Source: Adiantum capillus-veneris (Eukaryota; Streptophyta; Polypodiopsida; Polypodiales; Pteridaceae). From it: 64,000 bases of DNA. A program made the position numbers and the translations under genes. Shown here piece by piece: positions 20,908 through 30,354 of this stretch. Numbering within the stretch: the first letter of the stretch is position 1; each line of letters begins with the position of its first letter. Where the stretch lies: positions 22,828,896 through 22,892,895 of the forward strand of contig CM043960.1 of NCBI GenBank assembly GCA_014529385.2. The letters are read 5' to 3'. The notes beneath the pieces are model-generated. The model made no database searches and was not told where the DNA came from. It worked only from the letters and a program-made list of their open reading frames with translations.

Positions 20908-23900
20908 ATGGATTCCGCCAAGTTATCGGCAACGAAGAGAAAAAGACCGACAATCAAAGATGCTCTTGCAGAAGCGGAACCCTTTGACATTCCAGCAGAA
21001 ACCCTCAAGCCAACCAAAACTTGGGTGGAGGAAGCATTACTGGAACAAGAGGGAATAAAGATCTACCAGGGGACTTTCAGAGATCCTCAAGGGCAAGCGG
21101 TGGATATACCGATGATCCCACAAGAATTGGTGGATTATAGCAGGTCAGAGAACATCAGTAGGTACCTGGAAAGGGCAGACTTGCACAAATTCTTCACCTC
21201 GAGACCATCAGGTGTAGATACAAGAAGAGTGTATGAGTTGGCAACCTCCATTCAGAAGGATGGGAAAGCCACATTGACAGCAATAGATGGAGAGAAAGTG
21301 GAGGTACAGATCACTCCACAGCTCATTGCAGATGCATTGAAGCTGAACAACAAAGGGAGCTCTGTCAGGGAAAGAAGGGAGGCTATAGAGGTTTATGGGT
21401 CCAAGAAACAGAATGCAACTTATGGAGATATGGCAGACCAAAGAGAGGCAACCCTTTGCCGACTGTACAACCAATTTCTCCATATTTGCAGTAAAAGACC
21501 GCAAAAGTATACGACACCGCCCCATGCTATTGCAACTACCATCACATGGGCATTGAAGAGCAATATGCCAAAAGAGGTGAATTACGCTCAACACATCCAC
21601 GAGCAAGTAATTTCCATGCACAACGAGAAGCCAAAGTATATAGGAGGAGCTGAAGTTCTGACAAGAATAGCTTATGAAGCTATTGGAGCCAGAGATCAAT
21701 GGCCAAAGGTTCCCTCCCAGAATGAGTGGCTTAGAGAAGCCGATGAGGAGGAAGAACAGCCTGAAGTATCCAAGAGGGCGTCCACAAGAGCACGCAGAAA
21801 ACTAGAAATAGTTTCAGAACCTGAAGAGAATGTGGATGAGCCGATTATGAGGAAAGCAAAGAAGAAGGTTGCTCCCAAGCAAACCAAAAGTCAGAAAGCG
21901 GCAAGAATGGAAAGACTGGTGGAGCTATTTAGAGCGGAAAGAGCTCTAAAGGGGGACTTTGAAGAAAAGTGGGTTCCAGACCCCACTAAAGTCGGAACTA
22001 GCTCAGCCAGGCCACATGTTGATCAATATGATCAATATATTAGAGCTTATGAGGAGTCAGAGGCTATACTGGAGCAGCAACCTGTCGAGCCATACACTGA
22101 AGAGGAAGTACAACATTTAAAAGCTGAGCTGAAAAAGGACGACAAGGGGAAGAAGAAAGTAGATGAGTCTACTGAACCTCAAGAGAAAGACGGGCAAGCA
22201 AACAAAGGGAAAGCCAAGATGACTGAGGACAATCAGCCCTCCTTTACTGATGTACCCAGCCCGAAGAAGACGGAAATCATTCTGGAAGAGACCACAGTAG
22301 AGATGGACACGGCTGGTATGGAAAAGCCGGAGGCCGGGACCAAGGAAAAGGAGATAGATCCAATTCAGCAAAAGAAAAACGATTACGAGGATCTGGTAGC
22401 GATAGGGTACACTGAAGAAGAGGCCCTTGAGGCGGTTTATGGGATCACCCTACAAAAACGAGATGATCGGAGAGGGACAGAGGAAAATACAAAGTGTACA
22501 AAAGAAAGTGATGAAAAACTGGACGAGCAGAACGTACTAGAAGAGCCGAAGCCAGTGGAGGTGGTGGCCAAAAAAGATTTAGAGTTGACAGATGAAGATG
22601 AAAAAGACATGCACATGGTGCATGAACTGCTCAACAAGATCAAAGAAAGATCCAAGGCAAAGGAAGTGGAGATTGAGACAGCCAAACAAAGGAAAGCCGA
22701 GTTGCAGAGGAAATTAGAGGATGCTATGACTGAATCTGAAAGTCATAAAGCATCACTCTACGATGCGGAAAACCAGAGAGATGGCTTGATACTCCAGCTA
22801 GCCGAGGCTTCAAGAGAAGTAACAAGTGCACAGGAAGCAAGGGAGCGGATGGAAGACGACTTGGAGGCGGCTAAAGATGAGCTCATTGAGCTAAGGGAAA
22901 GAGTCGAGCTCCAAGAAAGAACAATCACTAGACTCAGGACTACCCCTAGAGCTAGCAGAGCAGGAACCGAACAAGAGGGAGCTCTTGTACCAGCTCTGGA
23001 AGACCAGGTCCGAAGCTTACAAAGAGAGCTAAGATTAGAGCAAGTGCAAAGGTTGCACATTGCGGAGGGATCATTGGCAGCAGAGGAGAGGCTCACTTTA
23101 GAAAATCAAACACTAAGAACAGAGAATGAGACCCTCCACAAACAGCTCCAAGATCTACAAGAGCAACAAAGAAGAGAGACAGAGACACCACAAGAAGGAT
23201 CAGGTGGAGCAGCCATAGAGCTACCAGAAACTGGAGAGGCAACCATAATTGAAGATCCAGCCCCAGTTCAAGAGGTGGCCTCAACTTCAGGAATCTCTGA
23301 AGAAGAAGAACAAAGGCTCCATGACCAAATAGAAAAGTCAACAGAGGAGAGTGCCAAGGCGGAAATGGAATGGGAGAGGAGACTCCTAATCTCCATTAGA
23401 CTTCAGGGATTAGACACAAAAGTGCTCCATGAAGAGTGGATGCAACCCAGCTTGCCTTTCCCTTTGATGAAGTTTGAAGTGATAAAAACAAAAAAGAGAA
23501 TAGAGGAGGAGCAGTATGTCGCTCTTTACGAAGGCGACATCACAAAAGAGGAACAATCAAAGAAGATTGTAGATTCGCAGCCTAGATGGAGGAAAGGTTG
23601 GCTGAACAAATACCCAGCCTACCTCATCTACTTGGTAGAGGGACCAAAGGAGATTCGGGAGGATGCAACCTTCTGCCCGGTGCCAAGAGTCAGAAGCTGG
23701 AAAGAGCATGGCAGGATTGCAGAAAAGAAGCCAAATTGGCTTAATTACCCAAGGATGCCATGACCAAAGGCAGGAGAGAGAATAGGTAAAGCCTACATGG
23801 TGAAAACCCTAACGGGCACCATCAAGCTCTTTACTGGCTCTCCTGACCTTTCGTGTCAGATGCTCAAGAAAATTTGCAGGACTCTCTTAGCTTGCATTGA

Positions 23901-24183
23901 AGTGTTCGCGCCAGATAAAGCCACGACCTCGAGTCTACTATCGACGGCCGACACAGTGACTGATATGATGTATGACCTTTCATTGCAGCCTTCTCCAAAA
24001 GTGTTGCACCTCCTATACCAGAGGATTATGTTTTTGCCTAGCTTCCACATGCAAACATTCGAAGAAGCTTTCTACACCGGCTTTTTCACCCACGAAAGCA
24101 AAATATTCGGCCCAGCCTTGACCATCGGCAACCTGCGATACGAATCACATTTGCAGATGCTCAAGACGACAGGACTTTATTGA
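20908..24183 (+). CDS. Element B 3' ORF: globular N-terminus, long coiled coil, conserved C-terminus
   Basis: A 951-codon frame from ATG 20908 plus a related stretch to 24183. The N-terminus (about residues 1-270) looks folded: WVEEALLEQEGIKIYQ, FFTSRPSGVDTRRVYELA, IDGEKVEVQITPQLIADALKL, HAIATTITWALKS, YIGGAEVLTRIAYEAIG. Its pattern recalls the putative plant transposon protein domain (Transposase_32) carried by some plant retroelements; this is from memory and unverified. Residues 280-830 are highly charged, with long heptad-like helices. The end has a conserved block (KPNWLNYPR, MVKTLTGTIKLF, MLKKICRTLLACIEVF) that D repeats (TWLNYPR, MVKTLMSTMNFF, MLYKIYRMLLTCIQVF). No signal peptide, membrane segment or envelope feature is seen. 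Confidence 0.75.
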
Positions 24184-24220
24184 CCAAGCATAGAGGTCAT
24201 GTCAGGGACGACATGAACGC

Positions 24221-24232
24221 GGAGGGGGGGAG
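24221..24232 (+). other. Element B 3' polypurine tract
   Basis: GGAGGGGGGGAG directly precedes TGTTGAGC, the start of the 3' LTR. It is the expected primer site for plus-strand synthesis and fixes the left edge of the LTR at 24233. Confidence 0.85.
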
Positions 24233-25090
24233 TGTTGAGCGAGACAGCAAAGGATCACACCCACATTTTTGCTCACACTCATCATTTTTGTAACCATTGA
24301 TTGTAATAAATGTCTTTCCGACATTGATTTTGAATTGAGCCATTCATTAAGTAACGGGACTCAATTGAGTTTCCAGCTTGTAATCCCGAAGTAATTTCAC
24401 TTGCTGATGTAATTAGTTAGAGATGTTCTCACCTCCAAGGCTGAGGTATATAAGCCAAAGTTTTTGTAACCTAAGGGATTCAGATTATTAATCAAAGTGA
24501 GTTTTTGAGCGCCGTGACTGTGTTTGAGAGAGAGTGAGAGAGAGAGAGAGTCTTATCTACTTGCTACGCGAGCTACGGAGCCGCCATTGGAGAAGCGACA
24601 CCGCCATTGTGTTAGCAACGGCGAGAGCTACGCACTGATACCAAGAGTGCGCGCTATCGGCTTCTATGTGTGGTAAGTTCCTACGAGCTTCGGTGTGAGT
24701 TCTCTTCCAACTCGTGTGTCGGAATAGAGCGTGCAGCATATCTATAGAACCACAACGAGTAGAGCTACGCATTAGTACCATCGGGGTCAAGTTTCGGTCA
24801 TCTGTATTTTTCGGCCTGTCTTCATACGCGTTTACCGCACGGAGTGATTATAGGTTGATTTTGCAGTTCAAGTCTTTAGGGTGTTGTTCTTACCTAGTGC
24901 ATAGACTTCCCCTTGAGTTTGAGATCGATTCAATGATTCTAGATCCTGTTTCGTATAGCATTCGTTCGTAGTACGGATTTCAGTCACTTGCGTATTTTAG
25001 AACTTAGATTTGATTTCCTTAGTAGTGATTGTCATTAGAAGGTCGAGTAGGTGATTTGACACCCACCTAGTTGTTTCCATGCGCCTGCGG
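24233..25090 (+). repeat. Element B 3' LTR
   Basis: Starts TGTTGAGCGAGACAGC right after the purine tract. It contains a TATA box (TATATAAG at 24447-24454) after a U3 of about 210 bp, and a (GA)n run at 24526-24552 just downstream of the likely RNA start. The right end is not certain, since no partner LTR is present. I place it before 25127, where an inverted LTR of another family seems to begin. No gene lies inside. Confidence 0.7.
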
Positions 25091-25126
25091 GTCAAGCTTC
25101 GTCCTCGTCTTACAAATTCTGTTGTT

Positions 25127-25664
25127 GGTTGAGTTCTCACTATTTAGCTTCCGCTAGCGGTGTAACCTCCTTAACACCCACCTATGCTTAGTTTTTGATT
25201 TAAAAGTGTAAATTCCTAGTTATGATGAAATTAGGCCGCGGGTCGGCGATGCCAAAAGCTACGAAATACTATGAACTGCTTACGTCAATGCGTAGAGCTC
25301 TTACCTGCGGTTGCAATGCAACAAACACAATCGCAATGTGACAACCTGAGAAGGAGTAGGAAGCGTGAGAAGGTGAGAAGTGAGCGCCGTTAGCTCACGC
25401 TGTGTATTTCTTATCCAAAAAACTTAAAAAATTGGCTTTTATACCTTAGCCAAGGTTTTTGGGTGGTCAAAACTAATAATCTGGAGTTCTATCAAAGCTG
25501 GGAAATGACTTGCTGATACAATCTAAAAGCTTGTAGCTCCGGCTCATTAATTACAGAGTTTATCCGAGAAAATAGGAGTTACAATATTTCCAATTTATCA
25601 AAATAATAAATGTTTTACAAAGAGAACTCCGAAAAATGGTGTCCGTGTTAGCTTGCTGCTAACA
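25127..25664 (-). repeat. Inverted LTR of the element D family
   Basis: On the minus strand it begins TGTTAGCAGCAAGCTAAC at 25664 and carries a TATA box (TATAAAAG, complement of 25436-25443). It matches the D 3' LTR (from 56742) in segments around the TATA box, the CTCACTTCTC..CTTCCTACTC stretch and the GCGTCGCCGACC stretch. It is a lone LTR in opposite orientation, with no purine tract or primer site beside it and no clear target duplication. The left end (at TGTTGG, 25127) is tentative. Confidence 0.7.
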
Positions 25665-27188
25665 GGTTTGCATACAAGTCAAAAAGAATTGGTTGCTACC
25701 CTTAGCATCCAAAATCATGAAGACCAGGTAAAGTTTCAGGTGAAGCCTTCAAAGGAAATGCTTGCAGATGTAATTCTTGGATATCAATGGTTAGACCAAC
25801 ACAAGGCCTACAAAGAAGATACAATGCTAATACTCTCTTTTCCAAGAGGTAGCCCGCAACATTTACAAGTACCGATAATGCTAGATTCAGAGTTGCAAAA
25901 GTCACAAGAATCAAAGATAGATCTTGCAGACAAAGGTAAAGCTAAAGTGGAACTTCCACCGATTATCAAAGAAGACGTGACAGCATATACCGCTACATCA
26001 AAGAACCCTCATGGATCAGATACTTCAAGCAAGTCAGGCTTTCAAAACTTCAAGTCAATTGCTGACCCAGCTAAAATCTCTAAGGAGCCACCCAAAAAAG
26101 CAAAGATATTTTAGCCAAAGTACTCAAGAAATCAAAGGAAATTCAAGCAAGTGATTCTTCCAAGCAGTTTAATCAAAGTCAATGATCCGGTTTGGATTAA
26201 GAACAATAAATCAACACAGAAAGACGAACACATGGGATGGATAGCATCACAATGGAGCTTAAAATAACACGAGTACTATAGAGGTAGCAGACATATATGG
26301 GTTCCAAAACCGTAGGTTAGAGCATATGATGTAACTTCAAGTCCCTCCCAAGAAACAAGGCCCACAAGGTATCAACTTTGACAATATCTTAGGATACCTA
26401 AGCAGTAGGTATACAATAGGACAACATTGAAAGATGCTAAAGTCGACCACAACTCTTAAGAGGATACATAAAAAAGATGGATCTCAAAGAATCTTCCTCT
26501 TAGCCAAGGATTCTATACAGGTTATACAAAGATTTGGCTACCATTCAACCACAAGCCAACTGCAATTACACCAGGCATGCATGAAGATCTTAAGAAATCA
26601 ACAAGACCTAGAGCAAAGCAAAGTCAACAATTGAGATACAAAAGTCATCAAGAGATTTGGATTCTGAAGCCTTCCAATGCTTCTAGTCAAAAGCCAAATG
26701 TCGAAAGCCAACAGAGGCCTACAACAACATCAAAGACTCCTATCAACAAGACTAATTGGACAATCAAAGAGATAATGGAGTCTTTACAATCAAAGAAGGA
26801 CAAGCCAACCAACACAAATGCAGATTCAAAGAAGATAAAACAGGTATGGCAAAAGAAACCTCCAATGCCAACTTGTTCCTTCACTAATCCTCTTTTTGAG
26901 GATTCAAGCTTACTTTTACCTGAAGAAATGTTTGTAGTAAGCACAAGAATGTAAAATGTCAAGTCACCAGGGAGCAAAAAATGCTCTTTGGCATAGTCAG
27001 AGTTGGGTTGCTGAGCCATAAAATGAGCAAAGTCCCAAAGCTTCAAGTCATATTAAACTCTGTGCTAAGCGTCGTAATTATTAGGCTTACACTCAAGCTG
27101 GAAGAGTTAAGCATATCTAAACTCATGTTGCTCATGCTGGATGAGATGGGCATAAGAGTCAAAATCTATTAACTTACAATTGGTGGAG
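25665..27188 (+). pseudogene. Element E fragment: second-protease C-terminus and W-x-P-K tail
   Basis: The plus-strand frame at 25.65-26.1 kb reads LVATLSIQNHEDQVKFQV, ADVILGYQWLDQHKAY and LILSFPRG. This is the C-terminal half of a retropepsin-like domain (ILGYQWL equals the LLGQPWQ of B). W-x-P-K-like motifs follow through 26.3-26.9 kb (HIWVPKP, EIWILKP, QVWQKKP), as in B and D. The fragment ends at GGTGGAG, followed by TGTTGTAGAG at 27189, possibly a purine tract and an LTR start. It is a third family related to B and D, with only its middle kept. Decayed, with several breaks. Confidence 0.55.
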
Positions 27189-27507
27189 TGTTGTAGAGTC
27201 CAACACTCACGCTCAGTGCACAGTAAGATGAGAGCACATATCCTTGTCAACGAAAACCATTCTTAAAGGGGTGTCAGCTTGCAAAGCCATGTCATATGCT
27301 TTTATAGCTACACCATCTTTCTGAAGAAACCCTCAAAATCCTTCTTGCATAGCATATTGTTTTCCATGCATTTCTGTGTATGCATAAATAGGATGTCCCT
27401 CCATTGGACATATGCATTAGACACTCTTTTTTGCTTCCACCTATGCACCCTGAGTGGACTACAACAGGCAAACCAATGTCATGCTAACCAAAAAGACATG
27501 CAGTGAG
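27189..27507. other. Possible LTR fragment; nothing else seen
   Basis: Starts TGTTGTAGAGTCCAACAC after a short purine stretch, so it may be the left end of an element E LTR. A weak TATA-like GCATAAATAGG lies near 27.38 kb. No gene, no partner copy in the window and no other feature. Confidence 0.3.
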
Positions 27508-27935
27508 GTCACTACTGAGCGAATAGGAAGCTTGGGGATTGCCCAACGCTCCCTGTCGCTTTGTGTTGACCTAGGTGTTAAAGCCATTATAGGTGACGGC
27601 AAAGACCTTGGGACATGATAACCGACAACAGAAAGACAAAATTCAGTGGAGTCAATATTGAGCAAATAGTAAGCTTGGGGATTTCCTAACGCTCCCTATC
27701 GCTTGGTGTTGACCTTGGCGTAACCGATGATGGAGACCATGGTGATGTGATTACAAATCATGAAGTTGAGTCAATACTGGGTGAATAGAAATCTCGGGGA
27801 CTACCCAATACTCCCCATCGCTTGGTGGTGACCTTGGGGTTAAAATCGTTACATGCGACAGTGGAGTCAGGACCAAGCAAATAGGAGGCTTGGTGACTGC
27901 CCAATGCTCCCCATCGCTTGGTGTTGACCTTTGCA
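27508..27935. repeat. Four degenerate tandem repeats
   Basis: A 70-80 bp block (GTCAATACTGGGTGAATAG ... CTTGGGGA ... CCAACGCTCCC ... ATCGCTTGGTGTTGACCT) starts at 27508, 27651, 27770 and 27866. Spacers shrink from 142 to 119 to 96 bp. Copies differ at about one base in six by eye. No coding frame runs through. It could be a minisatellite or the remains of an LTR's inner repeats. Confidence 0.8.
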
Positions 27936-28157
27936 AATTGGCATCGGCCTAGTAAACTTCCATGGATATTACATTGTTTAATTCTATATATATCAGCAAA
28001 TAATCCCTTGAGTACTTTATTAATATTTCCCATGCTAATAAGTACTCCAATAATGCACGTATCCCAAAGGTACTTTTTTTCCACTGGGTTTTTTCCCTTT
28101 GGTCATCCAAGTATTAGACCCTAATTTAGAACCTCATCTTTCTACTTCCCTTGCACA

Positions 28158-28889
28158 TACAGGCTCAATGGGAGTTCCAAGCTGTAAAGAACAGGTCAGT
28201 TAATGTGCCTAGGTAGCAGATTCAATAAGTGGTGGAGCCTTAAATGCCTTGGACGCCCGGACATTGCATATTTTTACCCTAAGTATGTAAGGCAGTGTGT
28301 AAAAGAAATTAGGGTTCTCAAACTCATTTGTTGAAATCACTCTTTGGTGAGAGATCTTAAGGTGTGTGGATAGGGAGTCCTTGAGCTTCTCCTTGCTCAT
28401 GTGACTTGATTAACACTAATCGATGCTTAATTCTCTTTCACTATGCCTCTCTCATGCTTCTTGTGATTGCTAATGATGCTTTGATTAGCTAGATCGTAAC
28501 TAATTAGTGGTTAATCTCTCTCTAATCTTGTGTGATTGCCCTCTTTTGCTTGTGTGTGCATGTAGGTTTGATTGGAGTGTGGTGCTCGATAGATCTATGT
28601 GTGTGTGCTTGCGATTAGTGTGTTGCATGATAGGATTAGTGTTGTGTGCATATTGCAATCGTTAATGTGTGTGATTGGGCTGATTGGAGGTGAAGGTAAG
28701 TGGATGTGGATATTGCCCTTCATTGTGTCTTAGCTCCTCCATAGGCCGAGAAACTCAACTCGTAGAGTCAACCATTCATGTTGCCATGATTATCTCACTA
28801 ATCATGTGAGTGTTTCCATGCCCTAGTCGGGTAGCTCATCCCTTTGGATTGATAATTTTATTGTTCATTGGAGCTATGCAACGATGGGA
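28158..28889 (+). repeat. LTR-like dispersed repeat, copy 1
   Basis: About 0.73 kb matching 59909-60628 in the same orientation over its whole length (from GGCTCAATGGGAGTTCCAAG to GCAACGATGG). Copy 2 has a clear TATA box (TATATAAG), degenerate here (GTATGTAAGG). The end TTGTTCATTGGAGC resembles an initiator tRNA-Met primer site followed by an ATG. I read it as an LTR plus the first internal bases of a small LTR element; the family is unknown. It abuts a LINE fragment on the right. Confidence 0.6.
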
Positions 28890-28892
28890 CCC

Positions 28893-29190
28893 CCAACATG
28901 GTGACAACAGACATCCTTGTTTAACCCCAATAGTGCTTACAAAAAATTCTGAAATTTCTCTTCTCGTGCACAATTGACAAATCACCTTCTCATAGATTCA
29001 AGAAACCGCAAGCATAAACTCACTTGGCACTTGGAGTTCTTCCATCCTTCTCCACAAATTGTTACGTGGAATCATATCAAAGGCTTTCTTAAAGTCCAGG
29101 AAACAACTATACAATCACTTACCTTTCAACTGACTTTCCTCCATGAGAACATGAAGAGTTCTCTCTTGGGCGAGCCCTAGCTGCTAATTT
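28893..29190 (-). pseudogene. LINE reverse transcriptase fragment (second LINE clade)
   Basis: The minus-strand translation reads FLDFKKAFDMIPRNNLWRR, MEELQVPSEF, YEKVICQLCTREEISEF, then VSTIGVKQGCLLSPCW. These are the D-F-x-K-A-F-D (RT motif A) and G-V-K-Q-G-C-L-L-S-P (motif B) blocks of a non-LTR retrotransposon. The catalytic FADD or YADD part is not present, because the copy is cut at the LTR-like repeat on the left. One stop replaces a residue between the motifs (S*IYEKV). A second piece of the same clade lies at 63.7-64 kb on the plus strand. Confidence 0.8.
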
Positions 29191-30007
29191 GGTCTGGCCT
29201 TTGCCTTATTGGACCTCCCCTAGTCAAGCCAATAGGTATTAAGCAGCATAAGTGATAGCCTTCCGACATGTGTCCCCCTTTCCCCTTTTGTGAGAGCTTT
29301 AGGTAATTAAATAATTAAACTAAACTCTCATTGGACCCCTTTGTCTCCTGGCCAATAGAAATCAGGCAAGCCATGGGGCTTCTGAATGCTCATTGGACCC
29401 TTTGGGAGACTGCCCAATAGTCTTCTAGGAGACTTAATTCTCATTGGTTTCTTTTATTAAATGTTTTTAAATTAATTAAACTACATTTACTCTAGCTTAA
29501 TTCTCATTGGTCCACTTCAAGGGTCTTCCAATAGGAATTGGGCACACCTTGTGGGCATCTGGCCTAGGGAGCTGACATGTGTCCCTCATTCCCTTTGTGT
29601 AAAGGGAGCCTGTGTGTGTGTGTGTGTGGCTTTCTCTCTCATCCCCTACCTTTGGGGCTCGCCCCCTCCCATGTAGGGATGTGCAAAGACTTTTAGGGCA
29701 CACACAAAGCATCCAATTTTCCCTAGGGTTGACCTTTGGACACAACCTTTGAATTTTGGAACCTTAGCATTTTGGAAGTCTTAATGGGCTGAACCTTAGG
29801 GTCTTTTTAGCCCATTGTTGCACATGGCTCTTTTGCAGATGGCCCCCCCTTTGGATCCCTATTTTCCCTCCTTTGGATCCCTACTGTGGCCGGTCTGCTA
29901 GCTTAACCAATATTCTAGCTTTTTCTCCCTTGGCACTTCCCCACATTAAATGATCAGTTTAATATGAGAAAATCATTTAGGAGTATTAGATATTGATTAT
30001 TATGACA
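29190..30007 (-). repeat. Element C 3' LTR, partial
   Basis: On the minus strand it starts TGTCATAATAATCAATATC at 30007 and matches the first half of the LTRs of element F (38181 and 45421) for about 0.8 kb, including a (TG)n run near 29.61 kb. Full F LTRs are about 1.56 kb, so this copy is incomplete and joins a LINE fragment. It has the doubled GGATCCAAAGG block also seen in the F 3' LTR. Confidence 0.85.
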
Positions 30008-30354
30008 TTACCTCTCTCTTGAAATCATAGTCGTCCTCGACTATGGTGTAGAGAAGATAAAGCATATTCATGAGTCCTTTTCTTAGCGGGTAGAGGATCC
30101 CTATGTTACCCTACGACATCATTCCATAATGGATGACTAGTCCATTTGGCGCTTGAGAGACTGAGGCTGCCGCAAGCATGTCTGCACATTAGTCCTATCA
30201 GTCTTCCATAGTAGAGTGACAAGCTCTACTTGGTGTTTGGGAGACGTCGTCTCCGCAAACTTGATCTAAGCATGCATACTACTTCATTTTTGTGCACAAA
30301 TAAAGAAAAAGAGAGTCTTATAAGACAGAAATTTTGTTCATTTTTAACATTTGC

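Larger units (their letters stand above)
9720..25090 (+). mobile_element. Element B: large OTA-type Ty3/gypsy retrotransposon with an extra 3' ORF
   Basis: The best preserved element of its kind here, about 15.4 kb. Order: gag, protease, RT-RNase H, integrase with a doubled zinc module, second protease-like domain, W-x-P-K repeats, purine tract, spacer with palindromes, long 3' ORF, purine tract, 3' LTR. Its left end meets element A head to head. No 5' LTR, primer site or leader of its own is visible, and the first part of gag is absent. The coding parts are nearly whole, with a handful of breaks, so it is much younger than A or D. The extra ORF after integrase occupies the place where Athila elements carry an envelope-like ORF, but I see no envelope features in it. 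Confidence 0.9.

Noticed and set aside
20908-23763. Host coiled-coil or myosin-like gene
   Set aside because: It lies inside element B between two purine tracts, ends near the LTR, and a related ORF sits in the same place in element D.
20908-24183. Envelope gene of the element
   Set aside because: Position would allow it, but there is no signal peptide, transmembrane stretch or cysteine-rich ectodomain.
24526-24552. (GA)n run as a polypurine tract
   Set aside because: Simple repeat inside the LTR downstream of the TATA box; the true tract is at 24221-24232.
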